Shown piece by piece: positions 8,043 through 15,865 of a stretch of 20,005 bases of DNA. The position numbers and the translations under genes were made by a program. Below the pieces are notes generated by a model. The model made no database searches. It was not told the origin of the DNA and saw nothing but the letters and a program-made list of their open reading frames with translations. The stretch's first letter is position 1; each line of letters begins with the position of its first letter. The DNA comes from Proteobacteria bacterium ST_bin14 (lineage in GTDB: Bacteria; Pseudomonadota; Alphaproteobacteria; Sphingomonadales; Sphingomonadaceae), in NCBI GenBank assembly GCA_002083655.1, contig MSXR01000028.1, positions 1 through 20,005 of the forward strand, given 5' to 3'.

Positions 8043-8876
8043 CTAACCGGAAAAACCCGTGAGCAGAGCTCCGCTGGCGCTTAACGCCGCCCGCGCCTGT
8101 GGGGCGATGAGCGCAGTGAACTCGTCTTCGTAGCGCGCGCCTGGCACTGCGAAGCGAAAATCACCGGCCGTGGCCGGATGGCAGTAAATCTCGCTCAAAC
8201 CCTCCGGCAGCCGCCGCAGGAGTGCTGCAAGGCGCTCTGCCGTCATCGCCCCCGTAAAGGCAAGGCCAAAGACCTGATCTGGCACCAAGATGCCGCGTTT
8301 CCTGGCACGCGCCGCCAGCAGGCGCGCCCATGGCTCCATCACGACGCGAAACGGGCTCGCTGCCGCCGGCTCGATTGCGTTGATGATGTCGAACGGCTCC
8401 AGCGGCACGCGCAGCGCCGTCATACCGAAGGCTTTTCCGACGTCGAAAACGAGTTCGGAGATCGTCGGATGAAGATGAAAATGCTTGTGGGCATTGACGT
8501 GATCGAGCCTGAGCCCGGTCGCGGCGAAGGCTAGGAACTGCGCCTCGATCTCGGCACGCATTTGCCGGCGCACGCTGGGTTTGAAAAAAATCTCAGCACC
8601 AAACCGCGCCATATCGCGGCGCAGCACGCCTGTCGCGTCGACCAGGTCGGGAATGCGGGTGGCCGGCAGGCAGGGCAGCGCTTCCACGAGCGTGAGATGC
8701 AGCCCGACATGGAGCGTCGGTATGCGCTTGGCGATCGCAACCGCCTCCGCCGCCGCCGGCCCCGCCACCATCAAGCTTGCGGCAGACAGGATCCCGTCGC
8801 CATGAGCAATCTCGACGGCCGCGTTGACCTCGCCCGACAGGCCGAAATCATCGGCCGTGACGACCAGTCGTTTCAG
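8043..8876 (-). CDS. hpnK: HpnK, hopanoid sugar deacetylase (YdjC/ChbG family)
   Basis: HpnK removes the acetyl group from the N-acetylglucosamine that HpnI adds to bacteriohopanetetrol, exposing the amine found in BHT glucosamine and cyclitol ether. The 277-aa product has the YdjC metal-site pattern: TADDFG (Asp9/Asp10), HVGLH (57-61) and NAHKHFHLHP (128-137). I place the start at CTG 8876-8874. The reading LKRLVVTADDFGLSG fits the family N-terminus exactly, and no ATG, GTG or TTG lies between the upstream in-frame stop and this point. CTG overlaps the hpnJ stop as CTGA, with GAGG upstream. The next ATG/TTG (8774) would delete the catalytic DD motif, so it cannot be the start of a working enzyme. 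Last gene of the hpnI-J-K unit. Confidence 0.92.
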   Translation of the reverse strand: MKRLVVTADDFGLSGEVNAAVEIAHGDGILSAASLMVAGPAAAEAVAIAKRIPTLHVGLHLTLVEALPCLPATRIPDLVDATGVLRRDMARFGAEIFFKPSVRRQMRAEIEAQFLAFAATGLRLDHVNAHKHFHLHPTISELVFDVGKAFGMTALRVPLEPFDIINAIEPAAASPFRVVMEPWARLLAARARKRGILVPDQVFGLAFTGAMTAERLAALLRRLPEGLSEIYCHPATAGDFRFAVPGARYEDEFTALIAPQARAALSASGALLTGFSG

Positions 8877-10300
8877 TTCACCGCCTCGCGACGCTCACGC
8901 AGGAAGTGGAAGAATTCGACACCCTCGCGCAGACGGCGCTTCATCATCGTCGGGCTGGCCACCATCTCGCCGACGATGGAGGCGATCTTGCCGGCACGGA
9001 AGTAGAAGCGCTTGTAGAAATCCTCAACCGAGGTGAAGATTTCCGTGTGGCTCAGATGCGGATAATGCAGCGGCGCGATCTGCACCCCATGCTCGTCGAC
9101 CAGTTCCGCATTGGCATCGTCAAGCCAGCCATTCTTGCGGGCCTGATCGAACAGGAACGTGCCGGGATAGGGCGCGGCGAGCGATACCTGGATGGTGTGC
9201 GGGTTGATCTCGGTGGCAAACTTGATCGTCTCTTCGATCGTCTGCTTCGTCTCGCCCGGCAGACCCATGATGAACGTGCCGTGGATGGTGATGCCGAGTT
9301 CGTGGCAATCCTTGGTGAAGCGGCGCGCCACATCAATCAGCATGCCCTTCTTGATGTTGTGCAGGATCTGCTGATTGCCTGATTCATAGCCGACCAGCAG
9401 CAGCCGCAGCCCATTGTCGCGCAGCACCTTCAGCGTTTCGCGCGGCACATTGGCCTTCGCATTGCACGACCATGTGATGCCGAGCTTGCCAAGCTCCTTG
9501 GCAATCGCTTCAGCGCGCGGCAGATCATCGGTGAAGGTATCATCGTCGAAGAAGAATTCCTTCACCTGCGGGAAATTCGCTTTCGACCAGACGATTTCCT
9601 CGATCACGTGCTCGACCGAGCGTGTGCGATAGCGGTGCCCGCCCACCGTCTGCGGCCACAGGCAGAAGGTGCAGCGCGATTTGCAGCCCCGCCCCGTGTA
9701 CATGGAAATATAAGGGTGCTTGAGGTAGCCGATAAAATACTTCTCGATTTCAAGGTCGCGCTTGTAGACCGGCGTGACGAAGGGCAGGAGATCCATATTC
9801 TCGAGGACCGCCCGATCCGGGTTATGGACGATCACGCCTGAGGAATTGCGGTAGCTGAGCCCCTTGATCGCCGACCAGTCCATACCGTCGGCGACATCCT
9901 TGATGGTGAAATCAAATTCATTGCGGGCGGCGAAATCAACCGGCAGCGCGCCCTCAAGGCTTTCCTGCGCCTGGACCGCCACCTTGGCGCCAATGAAGCC
10001 GATCTTGAGCGCCGGATTGGCGTCCTTGAGGGCCTTGGCGGTTGCCACATCCGATTTGAAGGACGGCGTCGAGGTGTGCATGACCACAAGATCAAAATTC
10101 TTCGCCTGCGACGTCACCGCTGCAAGCGAGGTGCGATGCGGGGGCGCATCGATGAGCTTGCTGTCCTTCACCAGCGCCGCTGGCTGGGCAAGCCAGGTCG
10201 GGTACCAGAAGGAAGCGATTTCGCGCTTGGCCTGATAGCGCGAGCCCGCACCACCGTCGAAGCCGTCGAAGGACGGTGCCTGTAAAAACAATGTGCGCAT
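8873..10300 (-). CDS. hpnJ: HpnJ, B12-binding-type radical SAM hopanoid enzyme
   Basis: HpnJ is the radical SAM enzyme needed to turn the BHT glucosamine sugar into the cyclitol ether. The protein is 475 aa. Residues 1-170 form the region expected for a cobalamin-type domain, and the cluster motif is GRGCKSRCTFC with Cys206, Cys210 and Cys213 (CX3CX2C). The section after it (FFFDDDTFTDD, GITWSCNAKAN, IHGTFIMGLPGET) is typical of B12-radical SAM proteins. The start is the ATG at 10300-10298, which shares one base with the hpnI stop (TGATG), giving tight coupling; the frame is open farther upstream but there it overlaps hpnI and lacks homology. Its stop overlaps the hpnK start. Confidence 0.94.
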   Translation of the reverse strand: MRTLFLQAPSFDGFDGGAGSRYQAKREIASFWYPTWLAQPAALVKDSKLIDAPPHRTSLAAVTSQAKNFDLVVMHTSTPSFKSDVATAKALKDANPALKIGFIGAKVAVQAQESLEGALPVDFAARNEFDFTIKDVADGMDWSAIKGLSYRNSSGVIVHNPDRAVLENMDLLPFVTPVYKRDLEIEKYFIGYLKHPYISMYTGRGCKSRCTFCLWPQTVGGHRYRTRSVEHVIEEIVWSKANFPQVKEFFFDDDTFTDDLPRAEAIAKELGKLGITWSCNAKANVPRETLKVLRDNGLRLLLVGYESGNQQILHNIKKGMLIDVARRFTKDCHELGITIHGTFIMGLPGETKQTIEETIKFATEINPHTIQVSLAAPYPGTFLFDQARKNGWLDDANAELVDEHGVQIAPLHYPHLSHTEIFTSVEDFYKRFYFRAGKIASIVGEMVASPTMMKRRLREGVEFFHFLRERREAVN

Positions 10301-11445
10301 CACAAACCTGTCTTCTCGCTTTGTCTCATGGTGCCGTCCGACATGACGACATAACGCTGGCCCCGCCAATCCACCGCCCGCGCAAAAAAGCAGGTAACAA
10401 ACACACCAAAGGACAGCGTGTCGCGCAAGGGGCCAAGCCAGTAACGAGGCGTTGGCAGGGAGAAAGAGCGGGCGATGTTTATATGAAGAATGAGCCGGCA
10501 GGCAAGTGCCAGCACAACGATCACCGCACCCATCATGCTTAACCCGCTGATAAAAAAAGCAATAACAGACAAGGGAAGCGTATGCGTAATGGCCGATCCG
10601 GTAAATCCGACCGGGTCGACGAGGGCGATTGTCCGCGCCCAGCGCATTTCGTGGGCGATCATAGCCCGCAAACCCGACTCGCCGCAGCAATGGGCAATCG
10701 CCATCGGCGGAATGGCAATCGCCAATCCCTGCCGGCGTACCGCCTCGCCCAGCGCATAATCGTCGGCAAGGTGGTTTGCGACCGCCGCAAATCCGCCGAT
10801 GGCATCAAGCGTCTGGCGGCGGAGCGCAATCGTCGAGCCGAAACAGGGATGCGCCAGCCCAAGCGACAGGCCAACGAGAACATTGGGCAGGAAATGCGTA
10901 TCAATCGCCTGCACCGCCACCTGCGACCAGAACCCGGCAACGGCCTGGCCGCGGTAGAGACAGGTGACAAGACCGACACCAGGCCGGTCCAGTGTCGAGA
11001 CCACGATGTCGAGATAGTCGGGCCCCACCCGCATATCGCTGTCAGCCAGCACGATGATCTCGTGGCGCGCGCGGGCGGCCATGTTGATGAGATTTGAAAC
11101 CTTGCGATTGGCACCATGCTGACGCTCGTCGATGACAAGCACGATGTCACGATCCGGCATCACTGATGTAAGCTGGCGGACGATCGCAATCGCCGAGTCA
11201 TCGGGCCGCTGCACGCCGAAGATGATCTGCACTGATCCGGCATAGTCCTGACGGCAGAAACTGACCAGATTTTCAAACAGCTCAGGCTCATCACCGTAAA
11301 GCGGTTTCAAGATTGTAACACTTTGTTTTATATGTGTTTTTTTGTCGTGCCCGTTGGCAAAACGACGCGCCGCCACCCCTGCTCCGAGCGTGTAGACGCA
11401 ACTCGTTATTGCAGTAATGGTGCAAAAAAGCCACAGCCAAGACAC
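10300..11445 (-). CDS. hpnI: HpnI, hopanoid glycosyltransferase (ceramide glucosyltransferase-like)
   Basis: HpnI is a GT2/GT21 membrane glycosyltransferase that attaches N-acetylglucosamine to bacteriohopanetetrol. From the chosen start the protein is 381 aa: one N-terminal membrane segment (about 2-25), a cytosolic catalytic domain with TILKPLYGDEPEL (44-56), the DxD-type ADSDMRV (Asp135, Asp137), ADDYALGEAVRR (227-238) and HEMRWAR (265-271, the (Q/R)XXRW position), then C-terminal membrane segments. I chose GTG at 11445 because AGGGGG lies 6 nt upstream and the membrane segment follows at once. The frame stays open to an ATG at 11595, but that would add a basic tail overlapping the divergent mlaA. 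First gene of the hpnIJK unit. Confidence 0.92.
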   Translation of the reverse strand: MSWLWLFCTITAITSCVYTLGAGVAARRFANGHDKKTHIKQSVTILKPLYGDEPELFENLVSFCRQDYAGSVQIIFGVQRPDDSAIAIVRQLTSVMPDRDIVLVIDERQHGANRKVSNLINMAARARHEIIVLADSDMRVGPDYLDIVVSTLDRPGVGLVTCLYRGQAVAGFWSQVAVQAIDTHFLPNVLVGLSLGLAHPCFGSTIALRRQTLDAIGGFAAVANHLADDYALGEAVRRQGLAIAIPPMAIAHCCGESGLRAMIAHEMRWARTIALVDPVGFTGSAITHTLPLSVIAFFISGLSMMGAVIVVLALACRLILHINIARSFSLPTPRYWLGPLRDTLSFGVFVTCFFARAVDWRGQRYVVMSDGTMRQSEKTGL

Positions 11446-11616
11446 TACCAACCCCCTATGGTTTACGCGGGCGATCAAGCGACTCGTCCTCAGTAGCCTA
11501 ATTTTGAAACGCTGCCAGCCCAGGGTGGGAGCCGGTGGCCTCATCGAATAAGCAAGCTGATGTTCCAGCAGGTAATTTTTTAGAACGTGCAGCATTATAT
11601 CGGGGAAAGGACTGGG

Positions 11617-12474
11617 TTGTTGAAGGGCTTGATTGGAAATTGGCGCGCGGGAAGCGGTCGCACGAAGTTCGCTTTACGGCTTGTGCTTTTAGGTTGCGTT
11701 ATGGCAACCGGAGCGTGTGTACCGTTAATGGATCCCCAAACGCGTCAGAACGCTCTGGCAGTGCGTGCCCTTGACACCCGCGATCAGTGGGAAGAAGCCA
11801 ATCGCGCCCAGTTCGAGCGCAATAAACTCGCCAACGACATCGTCATCAGCCCGGTCGCCCGCACCTATCGCACCATCGTTCCGCAGCCTCTGCGTGATCG
11901 TATCGATACCGGGTCCAACAATCTCGATGAACCGCGCATTTTTGCCAATAATCTCCTGCAGGGCCGCTTTGACGCCGCGCACAAGACGTTCGGGCGTTTC
12001 CTAGTCAATTCGACCCTTGGCCTTGGCGGTTTGTTCGATGTTGCCAGTTTAGGCGGCCTTGAGCGCCAGAGCGGCGATTTTGGTCAAACCCTGTTTGTCT
12101 GGGGATTTGAAAGCGGACCTTATTGGGTCATGCCGGTATTCGGGCCGGCGAATGTGCGTGATGGTATCGGCCGCATCGTTGATATCGCCGGCGATCCGAT
12201 CCAGTGGATCTTGCCGAAATGGGTAGGAAACACGCCGCTGACTGGCGTCAGCGTTGCCGCAGGACTGGGACAGGTCGAGCTTCTCGATGATTTCCATCAA
12301 GGATCTATTAATCCTTATGCCCGTTTCCGCAGCACTTATTTGCAAAATCGCGCCGGCGAACTGGCGCAGGCTGCCGGTATAAGAATTGTTCCTGAACTGG
12401 TGGAAGCCGAGCCTGCTCCTGCACCTGCCGCCAAAAAGCCTCGTGGAAAAAGCAAGGCAAAGCGGCAGCGCTGA
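11617..12474 (+). CDS. mlaA: MlaA/VacJ family outer-membrane lipoprotein
   Basis: MlaA-type lipoproteins sit in the outer membrane and take phospholipid from its outer leaflet for the MlaC carrier. Family marks include VARTYRTIVPQPLRDRI, an N-N-L-LQGRF-AA block, FLVNSTLGLGGLFDVAS, DFGQTLFVWGFESGPYWVMPVFGP and VRDGIGRIVD. The N-terminus has a hydrophobic stretch with a plausible lipid-attachment Cys in ATGAC (residue 36 from this start), though the lipobox is not textbook. The start is uncertain: TTG 11617 (or 11620) has AAAGGA at good spacing, while a GTG at 11587 is also in frame. The C-terminus ends in an Ala/Pro then Lys/Arg-rich tail. Being divergent from hpnI and near hpnM (MlaC-like) suggests a role in hopanoid or mixed-lipid traffic, which is inference. 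Confidence 0.9.
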   Translation: MLKGLIGNWRAGSGRTKFALRLVLLGCVMATGACVPLMDPQTRQNALAVRALDTRDQWEEANRAQFERNKLANDIVISPVARTYRTIVPQPLRDRIDTGSNNLDEPRIFANNLLQGRFDAAHKTFGRFLVNSTLGLGGLFDVASLGGLERQSGDFGQTLFVWGFESGPYWVMPVFGPANVRDGIGRIVDIAGDPIQWILPKWVGNTPLTGVSVAAGLGQVELLDDFHQGSINPYARFRSTYLQNRAGELAQAAGIRIVPELVEAEPAPAPAAKKPRGKSKAKRQR

Positions 12475-12635
12475 CTGTTCCCACTCCACTGGGCGAAAAG
12501 CAGCGGCTTGCCGCGTTGGCGCGTTTGAACGCCGCTGAACAACGCTTATCGCCAGCAGCCCAAGACTATTCACGGGTATGCTGCGAGTTTTCGCTACGTA
12601 ATGATGTATGCGATCAGGCCGATGAAAGCGGCGGC

Positions 12636-13250
12636 TCAGGCTGCCTCGCCAAGCAGTGACGAGCCGCGCTGTTCGAGGGCGGCCACCAAGGCCTTGGGTC
12701 CGCCTGACTCAAGAATAGGCGCAAATTCCGCGCGCCGCGTCGCTACTTCGCTCACCGTGCCATTGAAATAGAGATCAATGATCTTGCCGCTCCGCATCAG
12801 ATAATCGATACGTACCGGTGACGAACCAGTGCGAGAAATGCGCGTCTTGACGACAAACACACTGCCTCGTGCTTCAGCTTTGTCATCGACATCGAAAACT
12901 TCGCCGGCAAAATCCCCGATACGGCGTGCGAAATTAGCGATCAGCAGCCGCGCGAACGCTGCCTGCACACGACCCTGTTCCCCCCCCAGAGATGCCCAGC
13001 CAGGCCCAACCGCTGAACGCGCCATGCCATTAAGATCAAAGGCGCGCGATACCACGGGGCTCAGGCGATTATAGCGCTCCTTCACGGATGCGGACGAGAT
13101 CTGCTTCAACAACCCTGCCAGCTCGCGATAATAGCTGCGGACCGCGTCAACACCATCCGACGCTGCCGCTGGCCGCACGGCAATAAGGGCGCCGCCTGCA
13201 GCGCTTGCAACAAAAGAAAGGAACTGGCGCCGGGAATTTTGCGAAGTCAT
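12636..13250 (-). CDS. hpnM: HpnM, MlaC-like periplasmic lipid-binding protein of hopanoid clusters
   Basis: This 204-aa protein belongs to the MlaC/Ttg2D (toluene tolerance) family, whose members shuttle lipids across the periplasm; the hopanoid-linked version is named HpnM. The N-terminus carries a twin-arginine motif (SRRQFLSF, from residue 6), a hydrophobic core and a likely cleavage after AAAS (about 31). The body has the family pattern: helical YYRELAGLLKQ, RAFDLNGMARSAVGPGW, FARLLIANFARRIGDF, then strands VKTRISRTGSSPVRIDYLM and GKIIDLYFNG. GGAG lies 5 nt before the ATG. It follows hpnL after 141 bp, a gap holding a perfect palindrome, and converges on mlaA. Confidence 0.88.
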   Translation of the reverse strand: MTSQNSRRQFLSFVASAAGGALIAVRPAAASDGVDAVRSYYRELAGLLKQISSASVKERYNRLSPVVSRAFDLNGMARSAVGPGWASLGGEQGRVQAAFARLLIANFARRIGDFAGEVFDVDDKAEARGSVFVVKTRISRTGSSPVRIDYLMRSGKIIDLYFNGTVSEVATRRAEFAPILESGGPKALVAALEQRGSSLLGEAA

Positions 13251-13353
13251 GTAATCTCCACCAGACGACGACCCTGAGGCCTCGTCGCTTGTCTCGTCAT
13301 CACCGACGTTGCGGTTCCTCTAACCGTTAAAGAAGGCGGCGGCAAGGAATTCC

Positions 13354-13370
13354 TGCCACAATTTGTGGCA
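13354..13370. promoter_or_regulatory. perfect 17-bp dyad between hpnL and hpnM
   Basis: TGCCACAA-T-TTGTGGCA is a perfect 8+1+8 inverted repeat in the hpnL-hpnM gap, about 105 bp upstream of the hpnM start. It may be an operator or an mRNA hairpin shaping expression of hpnM relative to hpnL. No T-run makes it a clear terminator on the minus strand. Confidence 0.4.
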
Positions 13371-13391
13371 AATTTTACACCTCGATTTCGA

Positions 13392-14399
13392 TTACGAATT
13401 TGAATTGGTTTGAAAAGTTTGATCCTGTGCCGCCTTGGCGCGACGAGCCAATTCCCGGGTCTCCAGCCGATGCCAGACGGCCAGACCGGGCAGGCCAAGA
13501 AGCAGTTCCGGCACCCGCTTGACCAGCGACATGGCGATCGCGACGTGGGGAGGCAGCCCAAAAACGGCGCACAGAGCGATGAAACCGCCCTCCTGCACGC
13601 CAAGCCCGCCCGGCACCGCAAAGGCCGCCCCGCGGACCGCCTGACCAAGACTTTCGATCACCAGCGCTTCGCCGATCGACACCGGGTAGCCCAGGAAATA
13701 AAGGACGATCCACACTTCAATGGCACCAAAAAACCACGTGGCCATATGCAGCCCCACGCACGCCGCAAGCCGCGCCCGCCGCCTGTAGATGTCCTGAATA
13801 TTGACGTGGAGGTCTGCCACCTGACCGAGTGCCGCCCATTTTTCCTTTTCTGCCAGACGCATCAGCTGGCGCTCCAGCCAGTCGAAGGCGCCAAAGCGCT
13901 GGGCAATGAAGAAACCGAAGACCCCCGGGACCAGGATCAGCAAACCGATGGCCACATAGCGTACGATCTCCTGATCGCCATCGATGACAATCAGGATCGC
14001 CAGACCTGCTATGGTAAATGCCAACTGGGTCGCCACCTGGACGAACATGTCGACAACCAGACTGGCCCCTGCCCGCCCGCCGCTGACACCCCAGAACGTC
14101 AAAAGCCGCGCGCCGACGATTTCGCCGCCGACCTGTGCTACCGGCAGCAGGGTATTGATCGATTCACGCATCCAGCGCAGCAGCATGCAGATCTGCGGCG
14201 CCACCTGATTGGGGCCGAGCACCAGACACCACCAAGCGCATCCGACCATGGAGATTGCAACGATGCGCGCAACAACTACGAGGCCGACACCATAGCCCAC
14301 CTGCCGCACGGCCTCGATGATGTCGCGCCATCCGAAATGCAGCGTGATACCGACAAGCAGCACCAAACCCAGCGCGCCTGCCACAGCAATCAGTCGCAT
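13392..14399 (-). CDS. hpnL: HpnL, hopanoid-associated integral membrane protein (UPF0104/LPG synthase TM family)
   Basis: This is a 335-aa polytopic membrane protein of the AglD/MprF-like transmembrane family, annotated in hopanoid clusters as HpnL. Its exact role is unproven; a flippase-like or lipid-transport function is usually proposed. Features are TM1 at about 3-22, MRESINTLLPVAQVGGEIVGARLL (family signature near 78-100), several further membrane segments, and AVPGGLGVQEGGFIALCAVFGLP, the diagnostic P-G-G-x-G-x-x-E block near the C-terminus. The start ATG at 14399 has AGGG upstream. It is transcribed away from the amidinotransferase and toward hpnM. Confidence 0.88.
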   Translation of the reverse strand: MRLIAVAGALGLVLLVGITLHFGWRDIIEAVRQVGYGVGLVVVARIVAISMVGCAWWCLVLGPNQVAPQICMLLRWMRESINTLLPVAQVGGEIVGARLLTFWGVSGGRAGASLVVDMFVQVATQLAFTIAGLAILIVIDGDQEIVRYVAIGLLILVPGVFGFFIAQRFGAFDWLERQLMRLAEKEKWAALGQVADLHVNIQDIYRRRARLAACVGLHMATWFFGAIEVWIVLYFLGYPVSIGEALVIESLGQAVRGAAFAVPGGLGVQEGGFIALCAVFGLPPHVAIAMSLVKRVPELLLGLPGLAVWHRLETRELARRAKAAQDQTFQTNSNS

Positions 14400-14565
14400 G
14401 AACCCTGCCCGTGTCTGAATTTGCGCGCCATTTCAGCGCCGAGGAGCGCAAAATTGCGGCAAGGAAGCCGGCGCGCCTTGTGATCGTTAATGGCGGCGCC
14501 GTCAAGCATCGCAACACGCGCGCCGCAGTTTGGGATTGCGATCGAGCCTTGAACATATTACCAAC

Positions 14566-14599
14566 CCCCTTCCTCGGTCGCCCTCGGCCGAGTGAGGGG
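14566..14599. repeat. imperfect inverted repeat in the hpnL/amidinotransferase divergent gap
   Basis: CCCCTTCCTCGG (14566-14577) and CCGAGTGAGGGG (14588-14599) pair at 10 of 12 positions around a 10-nt loop. It lies 53 bp before the amidinotransferase start and could be a leader hairpin or a dispersed palindromic repeat. The rest of 14400-14652 shows no convincing gene. Confidence 0.4.
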
Positions 14600-14652
14600 T
14601 GCAGCGTCGTCGGGACGTTCTTGTCACTGAGACAGCCAGCATGAGGGTGCCA

Positions 14653-15807
14653 ATGAATACGATGCCACTGAGCGACAAAACCATGACCGAGCGCGCGGTC
14701 AGCACGACCATCAACGAGATGGTGCCGGGGACGGCGATCGGACCAGTCAGTTCGTTCAATGAGTGGGACCCGCTCGAAGAGGTTATCGTCGGTCGCCTTG
14801 AAGGCGCCACCATCCCATCGAACCACATCACCGTGACATTCAATATTCCGCGTGCGGCGCAACCCTTCTTCCGCTTCGCTGCCGGCTGGCGTTTTCCCGG
14901 CTTCATGAAAAAAATCGCGCAGAAGGAGCTTGATGGCTTCATTCGTGTGCTTGAGGTGGAGGGTATCAAGGTCCGGCGCCCCGATATCGTCGACTGGTCG
15001 CGCAAATACAAATCGCCGTGGTGGTCCTCGCGCGGCTTCTGCATCGCTTGTCCGCGCGATGGTTTTCTGGTGATCGGCGATGACATCATCGAGACGCCGA
15101 TGTGCTGGCGCTCGCGCTATTTCGAGGGCGAAGCCTATCGCCGCCTGTTCATGGAATATTTCGACGCTGGCGCCCGCTGGAGTTCCGCTCCCCGCCCGAT
15201 GCTGAAAGATGAACTCTATAATTACGACTACACCATCCCCGAATATGGCGAGAAGCTGCGCTATACGGTCAATGAGCACGAACCGGTATTTGACGCAGCC
15301 GACTTCGTGCGTTGCGGTCGTGACCTGTTTGTCACCCCGAGCAATGTCACGAACATGGCCGGGATCAAATGGCTTCAACGCCATCTCGGCGAAACCTACA
15401 AAATCCACATCATCGAGAGCCGTTGCCGCCAGCCGATGCATATCGATTCAAGCTTCATGCCGCTGGCGCCGGGCAAGGTTCTGGTCAATCCCGAATATAT
15501 CGATGTCGATCGTCTGCCTCCCATTCTCAAGAAGTGGGATGTGCTGATTGCCCCGAAACCGGACGAGGTCACGGGCTTCATGTCGAAGATTTCCATGTGC
15601 AGCCCGTGGACGAGCATCAACGTCCTGATGCTTGACCACAAGAAAGTGGTTGTCGATGCCTCGCAAAAGACCCTGATCAAGGCATTCAGGGATTGGGGCT
15701 TTGATCCCATTGATATCCCCTTCCTTGCCTATGGTCCTTTCGGTGGTGCCTTTCACTGCGCCACGCTGGATGTGCGTCGGCGCGGGACTTTGCAATCCTA
15801 TTTCTAG
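14653..15807 (+). CDS. amidinotransferase (glycine/scyllo-inosamine amidinotransferase family)
   Basis: The enzyme belongs to the AGAT/StrB1 family, which moves the amidino group of arginine to a primary amine through a covalent cysteine intermediate. The 384-aa protein keeps the catalytic set: the DAADFVRCGRDLF block (Asp214), PMHIDSSF (His263) and Cys369 in GGAFHCATLDVRRRG. I chose ATG 14653 because GAGGG lies 5 nt upstream; other in-frame starts at 14599 (GTG) and 14641 lack a comparable site. The acceptor is unknown. AGAT makes guanidinoacetate from glycine, StrB1 guanidinylates an aminocyclitol phosphate. The location beside hpnL and close to hpnI/J/K, which build an amino-sugar/aminocyclitol head group, suggests the hopanoid amine as acceptor. 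That is inference; creatine-like or antibiotic-like metabolism is the alternative. Confidence 0.92.
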   Translation: MNTMPLSDKTMTERAVSTTINEMVPGTAIGPVSSFNEWDPLEEVIVGRLEGATIPSNHITVTFNIPRAAQPFFRFAAGWRFPGFMKKIAQKELDGFIRVLEVEGIKVRRPDIVDWSRKYKSPWWSSRGFCIACPRDGFLVIGDDIIETPMCWRSRYFEGEAYRRLFMEYFDAGARWSSAPRPMLKDELYNYDYTIPEYGEKLRYTVNEHEPVFDAADFVRCGRDLFVTPSNVTNMAGIKWLQRHLGETYKIHIIESRCRQPMHIDSSFMPLAPGKVLVNPEYIDVDRLPPILKKWDVLIAPKPDEVTGFMSKISMCSPWTSINVLMLDHKKVVVDASQKTLIKAFRDWGFDPIDIPFLAYGPFGGAFHCATLDVRRRGTLQSYF

Positions 15808-15865
15808 AAGAACTGGTTCACAGCGTGAGACTGCCTGATCGGCAGACGACAAGGGAGTATGATCC

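Noticed and set aside
10301..10690. 130-codon N-terminal extension of hpnJ
   Set aside because: It lies wholly inside hpnI in another frame; homology begins at ATG 10300.
11446..11595. 50-codon N-terminal extension of hpnI
   Set aside because: It overlaps the divergent mlaA start and precedes the first membrane segment; GTG 11445 has the better ribosome binding site.
13410..14483. 357-codon open frame antisense to hpnL
   Set aside because: Shadow frame with many His, Gln and Arg; hpnL on the other strand has clear family motifs.
14411..14644. possible 77-aa gene between hpnL and the amidinotransferase
   Set aside because: No ribosome binding site of note, no recognisable motif, and it spans the inverted repeat and the leader of the next gene.
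14164..15441. 425-codon open frame antisense to the amidinotransferase
   Set aside because: Shadow of a confirmed gene; no domain recognised, and it runs into hpnL in the wrong frame.
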